DNA from: Actinomycetes bacterium
GTDB lineage: Bacteria > Actinomycetota > Coriobacteriia > WRKU01 > WQUG01
Direction of reading: 5' to 3'
DNA length: 10,885 bases
NCBI GenBank assembly: GCA_031268615.1
Contig: JAIRWZ010000003.1
Location: forward strand, 1-10,885
Under the pieces are notes generated by a model, which saw only the letters and a program-made list of their open reading frames with translations, was not told the DNA's origin and ran no database searches. The position numbers and the translations under genes are program-made. Numbering within the stretch: position 1 is the stretch's first letter; each line of letters starts with the position of its first letter. Below, piece after piece: positions 8,404 to 10,885 of the stretch.

Positions 8404-10027
8404 AAAGCTGTTCGTCCTCAATATGTTGGCATGGTATGCCAACATCCTTCGGTCAGGGCGGGGCGGAAAGAAACGATGGGCAGGGGCAGAACGTGCCCAT
8501 GCCCTGCTTGCCGCGCTGCTTATGCTGATACTGGTACTCTCTGTATTCGGTCTGTTTATCGGTCTGTTCTCCACCCTGACGCCGTCCCTCTTTGAAATGG
8601 GCTTAGGCTGGCTGTATTTTGCTCTCTTTGCGGTTATCGTATTCACCCTGAGCGTTGTAAGCACAGTTTTTTCAGCGTCGGGAATGATTTTCAGAGCAAA
8701 GGATAATGAGCTGCTTCTGTCTTTGCCGATAAAGCCCTCGGCGATTTTGATGAGTCGATTGCTGGTATTCCTTACGACGGAGTATGCGCTTGCGCTGCTG
8801 GTTTTTGTGGCGGCGCTCGTGCCGTGGATTGCCAGTGGATACGCTACCGCAGGAGCCGCATGCTGTTTTGTGGCAGCGACCTTATGTTTACCACTCATGG
8901 CAACAGCGATTTCCCTGCTATTCGCGTGGCTCCTTAGTCTGATACTGGCGCGTATCCGTTTTAAGAATGCCATTACCCTCCTGGCCTATGGTGGGTTCAT
9001 ACTCCTGTATTACTATCTCTACTCTCATGCGGAGACCTATGTAGGAGAACTGCTGGCGCATGGCGTTGAGATTGCCGAAGCATTTCGCCAGGGCCTGCCG
9101 CCGTTCTACCTATTCGGTATCGGGGTCAATGAGGTTCGTATCGTTGCCGTGGCGCAATTTGCACTCTGGGCTGTTCTGCCCTTTGCCGCAGCCGTCGGCC
9201 TTTTGAGCATGAATTTCAGAAAAGTGCTTGCGGCGGGGCCTCACGACACTACGAAAGTCGTGTATACAGGACGTCAGCTGCGCACAAGGGTGAGTAGCTC
9301 GTTTGTGGCCTTGTTGCGAAAAGAGTTTGCCTACTACCGAAGTCAACCACTGGTTATACTCAATTCATCTACCGGTTCACTGGCTATGATAGTTGGCGCA
9401 GTGTACCTTATGGTGAATAGCGCCGCCGTGTTGCCGGTTGTCGCCTCGTTTGCTTCCGTGCCGGTAGACCTGAATCCTGCCCTTCTTGTTGCCATTCTGC
9501 TGACAGGGGTTGCCGCCATGAACAACCTCGGCGCAGCGCTTATTTCTCTGGAAGGTAAACAGCTGTGGATTGCACAAAGTATCCCGGTCACAGCGCAGAC
9601 GGTACTGGCGGCTAAAGTATGCTTTTCTCTGGCAGTGTCCGCGTTGCCTTGCCTGTTTGCCGCCGTCTGTGCCGGTGTTTTGTTGGGCCACACGGTTTCT
9701 GATTGGCTACTGCTTTTGGTGCTGCCCCAGGCTTTTATCGCGTTGTCAGCGACGAGTGGACTGGCAATTAACCTGCGCTTCCCCAAGCTCAACTGGGTCA
9801 ATGAAATGTCTGTGGTAAAACGGGGCGCGGCGCCAATGATTACCTTGTTTGGCGGAATGGCGGTCATTGGCGGGCTTGCTCTGCTGTATGCTTTCCTTCT
9901 TGTGGAGGCGCTGCCTGTGCAAACGTACCTGTGGTTATGCGCGCTATTTTTTGCGATTGGAGCCGCCTTCCTCTACGCATGGCTCATGAAGTCCGGCGCA
10001 AGTATATTCGCAAACCTAACCGTATAG
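8396..10027 (+). CDS. ABC-type exporter permease, about 11-12 membrane segments
   Basis: The 543-residue integral membrane protein is the partner of the preceding ATPase. Hydrophobic segments lie at about 37-59, 70-94, 120-142, 152-186, 193-209, 248-271, 318-340, 361-383, 403-430, 436-460, 480-503 and 509-530. Two cytoplasmic motifs mark an internal duplication: DNELLLSLPIKPSAILMSR (103-121) and EGKQLWIAQSIPVTAQTVL (386-404). Both are typical of the large 'putative ABC exporter' permeases of Gram-positive bacteria. No soluble substrate-binding domain is present, and the substrate is unknown. The start overlaps the ATPase stop, with no strong ribosome site, consistent with coupling. Codons 10 to about 37 are formed by palindromic DNA (8423-8504), so the N-terminal tail before the first membrane segment may derive partly from a repeat insertion. 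Stop TAG. Confidence 0.88.
   Translation: MIRKLFVLNMLAWYANILRSGRGGKKRWAGAERAHALLAALLMLILVLSVFGLFIGLFSTLTPSLFEMGLGWLYFALFAVIVFTLSVVSTVFSASGMIFRAKDNELLLSLPIKPSAILMSRLLVFLTTEYALALLVFVAALVPWIASGYATAGAACCFVAATLCLPLMATAISLLFAWLLSLILARIRFKNAITLLAYGGFILLYYYLYSHAETYVGELLAHGVEIAEAFRQGLPPFYLFGIGVNEVRIVAVAQFALWAVLPFAAAVGLLSMNFRKVLAAGPHDTTKVVYTGRQLRTRVSSSFVALLRKEFAYYRSQPLVILNSSTGSLAMIVGAVYLMVNSAAVLPVVASFASVPVDLNPALLVAILLTGVAAMNNLGAALISLEGKQLWIAQSIPVTAQTVLAAKVCFSLAVSALPCLFAAVCAGVLLGHTVSDWLLLLVLPQAFIALSATSGLAINLRFPKLNWVNEMSVVKRGAAPMITLFGGMAVIGGLALLYAFLLVEALPVQTYLWLCALFFAIGAAFLYAWLMKSGASIFANLTV
8423..8504. repeat. Two palindromes within the permease coding sequence
   Basis: The first is a perfect 10-bp inverted repeat, ATGTTGGCAT / ATGCCAACAT (8423-8432, 8436-8445), with loop GGT, starting exactly at codon 10. 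The second is an 11-bp arm pair with one mismatch, GGGCAGGGGCA / TGCCCATGCCC (8478-8488, 8494-8504), with a 5-base loop. The centre of the first, GGCATGGTATGCC, is the inverse of the centre of the intergenic palindrome at 1932-1944. TCCTTCG follows it much as CCCTACG follows the other two elements. The frame stays open through the whole stretch. Confidence 0.6.
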
Positions 10028-10155
10028 CGACAAGAAGCAGGACACACTGAAACGGGATTGGTGTCGAAATACTCTTGATTATGGGGAAAGTTATTTTTAT
10101 TTTGGGTTGAGAGTTTTTGACGGGGCTCTTTGCCAGAGAGTGCTGAAATTGCCTC
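10028..10155. other. Gap between the permease and the tRNA cluster
   Basis: There is no supported gene here. It contains a loose GACAC/GTGTC pair (about 10041-10065) and an AT-rich stretch, but no hairpin followed by a T-run that I would call a terminator for the exporter operon. Confidence 0.4.
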
Positions 10156-10184
10156 TTGCACCTCAACACGGACTTCGATACTAT
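10156..10184 (+). promoter_or_regulatory. Candidate promoter of tRNA-Gly
   Basis: TTGCAC (10156-10161), 17 bases, TACTAT (10179-10184). The predicted start is near 10191, four bases before the mature tRNA 5' end. The spacing is ideal; the -35 match is only moderate. Confidence 0.4.
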
Positions 10185-10194
10185 GGATACTCGC

Positions 10195-10270
<76 letters not shown>

Positions 10271-10279
10271 TGTAAGTAA

Positions 10280-10310
10280 CGCCCTCACGGGATTCGAACC
10301 CGTGAGGGCG
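10280..10310. repeat. Long perfect hairpin mimicking a T-arm
   Basis: Twelve-bp arms CGCCCTCACGGG (10280-10291) and CCCGTGAGGGCG (10299-10310) flank a 7-base loop. On the minus strand the loop reads TTCGAAT, identical to the tRNA-Gly T-loop, and the closing pairs are also T-arm-like. It forms the left boundary of the element after tRNA-Gly. No T-run follows, so a terminator role is doubtful. Confidence 0.75.
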
Positions 10311-10392
10311 CAACGCGACGGCTAGGAGCGTTGCGGTCCGAGCGTAAGCGAGGTCACCGCGGGTTGCGCAAAGCGCAAGACGCGCGAATCCC
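10289..10392 (+). mobile_element. tRNA-associated element, copy 1 (after tRNA-Gly)
   Basis: The core at 10290-10384 is 92/95 identical to 10701-10795. Terminal inverted repeats are GGGATTCG (10289-10296) and CGAATCCC (10385-10392), matching the tRNA-Gly T-loop. Between them, on the plus strand, several helices can form. CCC-GTGA-GGG is at 10299-10308. CGCAACGC / GCGTTGCG is at 10309-10316 and 10328-10335. A GGTCC..GG..ACC stem at 10335-10358 has tandem G-A mismatches and a GTAA tetraloop. TTGCGC-AAA-GCGCAA is at 10364-10378, inside CGCG / CGCG. No ORF is credible. Calling it mobile is inferred from the target duplication and the two copies; a structured RNA gene is the alternative. Confidence 0.65.
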
Positions 10393-10406
10393 TTACGTCC
10401 GCTCCA
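10385..10406 (+). pseudogene. tRNA-Gly 3'-end fragment (duplicate)
   Basis: This is a T-loop-to-CCA remnant of the tRNA-Gly gene. CGAATCCC is joined by TTA (instead of GT) to CGTCCGCTCCA. It lacks the 5' two-thirds of the tRNA and has one extra base between T-arm and acceptor, so it is a decayed att-like copy. Confidence 0.7.
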
Positions 10407-10417
10407 TGGTTTTTTTT

Positions 10418-10446
10418 GGGGGTTGGCATAACGCCGCCCCTTTTTT
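10418..10446 (+). terminator. Probable intrinsic terminator between tRNA-Gly and tRNA-Cys
   Basis: GGGG (10418-10421) pairs with CCCC (10437-10440). Inside, GGC (10425-10427) pairs with GCC (10433-10435) around loop ATAAC. Six T residues follow (10441-10446). An earlier run of eight T residues is at 10410-10417. If used, tRNA-Cys and tRNA-Leu need their own promoter. Confidence 0.5.
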
Positions 10447-10469
10447 GACAGTGTGTGTTTGGATACGAT

Positions 10470-10543
10470 GGCGATGTGGCCAAGTGGTAAGGCAGAGGCC
10501 TGCAAAGCCTTTATCCCCGGTTCGAATCCGGGCATCGCCTCCA
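10470..10543 (+). tRNA. tRNA-Cys(GCA), CCA encoded
   Basis: It is a 74-base cloverleaf. The acceptor is GGCGATG / CATCGCC followed by TCCA. The anticodon stem is GAGGC / GCCTT with loop CTGCAAA, giving anticodon GCA at 10502-10504. The T-arm is CCCGG TTCGAAT CCGGG. No element or 3'-end duplication follows it, in contrast with its two neighbours. tRNA-Leu starts 19 bases later, so the pair is probably co-transcribed. A weak TTGACA (10445-10450) precedes it but has no well-spaced -10. Confidence 0.97.
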
Positions 10544-10562
10544 AACGTTGTGCGCAACTCTT

Positions 10563-10649
10563 GTCGGAGTGGCGGAACGGCAGACGCGCCAGGTTGAGGG
10601 CCTGGTGCCCCGAAGGGGCGTGAGGGTTCAAATCCCTCCTCCGACACCA
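10563..10649 (+). tRNA. tRNA-Leu(GAG), CCA encoded
   Basis: It is an 87-base class II tRNA. The acceptor is GTCGGAG / CTCCGAC followed by ACCA. The anticodon stem is CCAGG / CCTGG with loop TTGAGGG, giving anticodon GAG at 10596-10598. The long variable arm is TGCCCCGAAGGGGCG. The T-loop is TTCAAAT. It decodes CTC/CTT. Its 3' end from the T-loop, plus 12 downstream bases, is duplicated exactly at 10796-10828. Confidence 0.97.
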
Positions 10650-10661
10650 ATTTGTTTCAGT
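10629..10661 (+). repeat. Direct repeat copy 1 at the tRNA-Leu 3' end (att-like)
   Basis: These 33 bases, starting at C in the T-loop and running 12 bases past the CCA, are identical to 10796-10828. The flanking bases differ on both sides, so the repeat is exactly delimited. This is the geometry of attL/attR around an insertion in a tRNA gene. Confidence 0.85.
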
Positions 10662-10699
10662 GTGATCCACTTCCCGCAAAAAGTTCCCTTGCTCTTAGA

Positions 10700-10803
10700 A
10701 GGATTTGAACCCGTGAGGGCGCAACGCGACGGTTAGGAGCGTTGTGGTCCGAGCGTAAGCGAGGTCACCGCGGGTTGCGCAAAGCGCAAGACGCGCAAAT
10801 CCC
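10700..10803 (+). mobile_element. tRNA-associated element, copy 2 (after tRNA-Leu)
   Basis: The core at 10701-10795 matches the copy after tRNA-Gly except for three C-to-T changes (10706, 10733, 10745). Terminal inverted repeats are GGATTTG (10701-10707) and CAAATCC (10796-10802), matching the tRNA-Leu T-loop rather than that of Gly. The changes at 10733 and 10745 fall in a loop and create a G-U pair, so the inferred fold persists. It lacks the left arm of the 12-bp palindrome of copy 1. Bases 10662-10700 between the tRNA and the core are unique and unassigned. Confidence 0.65.
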
Positions 10804-10816
10804 TCCTCCGACACCA
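10796..10816 (+). pseudogene. tRNA-Leu 3'-end fragment (duplicate)
   Basis: This is an exact copy of the T-loop-to-CCA part of tRNA-Leu, followed by the same 12 bases that follow the intact gene. It has no 5' portion, so it is not a functional tRNA alone. If the segment between the repeats were removed, an intact tRNA-Leu would remain. The last 57 bases of the window (10829-10885) show nothing I can identify. Confidence 0.8.
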
Positions 10817-10885
10817 ATTTGTTTCAGTCCGTCCCCACCCCCTGTATGCTGCCACCACCATTTTTCAAACGCTCATCATCCATTG

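Noticed and set aside
10445..10469. TTGACA plus TACGAT as a promoter for tRNA-Cys
   Set aside because: The spacing is only 13 bases and the -10 would abut the tRNA 5' end; TTGACA also overlaps the terminator T-run.
10548..10736. Plus-strand ORF over tRNA-Leu and copy 2 (VAERQTRQVEGL..., ends EGFEPVRAQRDG)
   Set aside because: It is a translation of the tRNA itself and the element; there is no ribosome site and the tRNA fold explains the sequence.

Overview
The window looks like chromosomal DNA from a mid-GC Actinomycetota, probably a Coriobacteriia-like lineage. This is inferred from three things. The release factor 2 matches actinobacterial RF2 (RRQT after the codon-reading tripeptide, TTDSAVRITH after GGQ, YPYQMVKDLR near the end). 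There is a large SARP/BTAD-type regulator of the kind abundant in that phylum. All three tRNA genes encode their CCA. No taxonomic search could be run.

Layout. Positions 1-4804 (minus strand) hold a housekeeping run read right to left: secA, prfB, then the N-terminal part of an M29 aminopeptidase cut by the left edge. Positions 4994-7333 (minus) hold a 779-residue BTAD transcriptional regulator. A 344-base divergent intergenic region (7334-7677) contains a compact three-hairpin repeat enclosed by a terminal inverted repeat. Positions 7678-10027 (plus) hold a two-gene ABC exporter, ATPase then 543-residue permease, with overlapping ends. Positions 10195-10649 (plus) hold tRNA-Gly(GCC), tRNA-Cys(GCA) and tRNA-Leu(GAG).

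The most unusual part is the tRNA cluster. Immediately after both tRNA-Gly and tRNA-Leu lies a near-identical core of about 95 bp (92/95 identical). Each copy is followed by a second copy of that tRNA's own 3' end, starting in the T-loop: a perfect 33-bp direct repeat for tRNA-Leu, an imperfect one for tRNA-Gly. The core ends are inverted repeats that match the host tRNA's T-loop, and they change together between the two copies. On the tRNA-sense strand the core can fold into a closed multi-helix RNA with two GNRA tetraloops, and all three core differences preserve that fold. No integrase is visible. I read this as a small non-autonomous element targeting tRNA T-loops, possibly acting as an RNA.

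Other points. The RF2 carries Ser-Pro-Thr where bacterial RF2 normally has Ser-Pro-Phe. A palindrome in the secA-prfB gap shares a 13-bp core with a palindrome inside the permease coding sequence, which suggests a dispersed palindromic repeat family that can sit inside genes.

The secA/prfB/aminopeptidase run covers protein export, translation termination and peptide turnover. The regulator and ABC exporter are divergent neighbours, so a regulatory link is possible but unproven.
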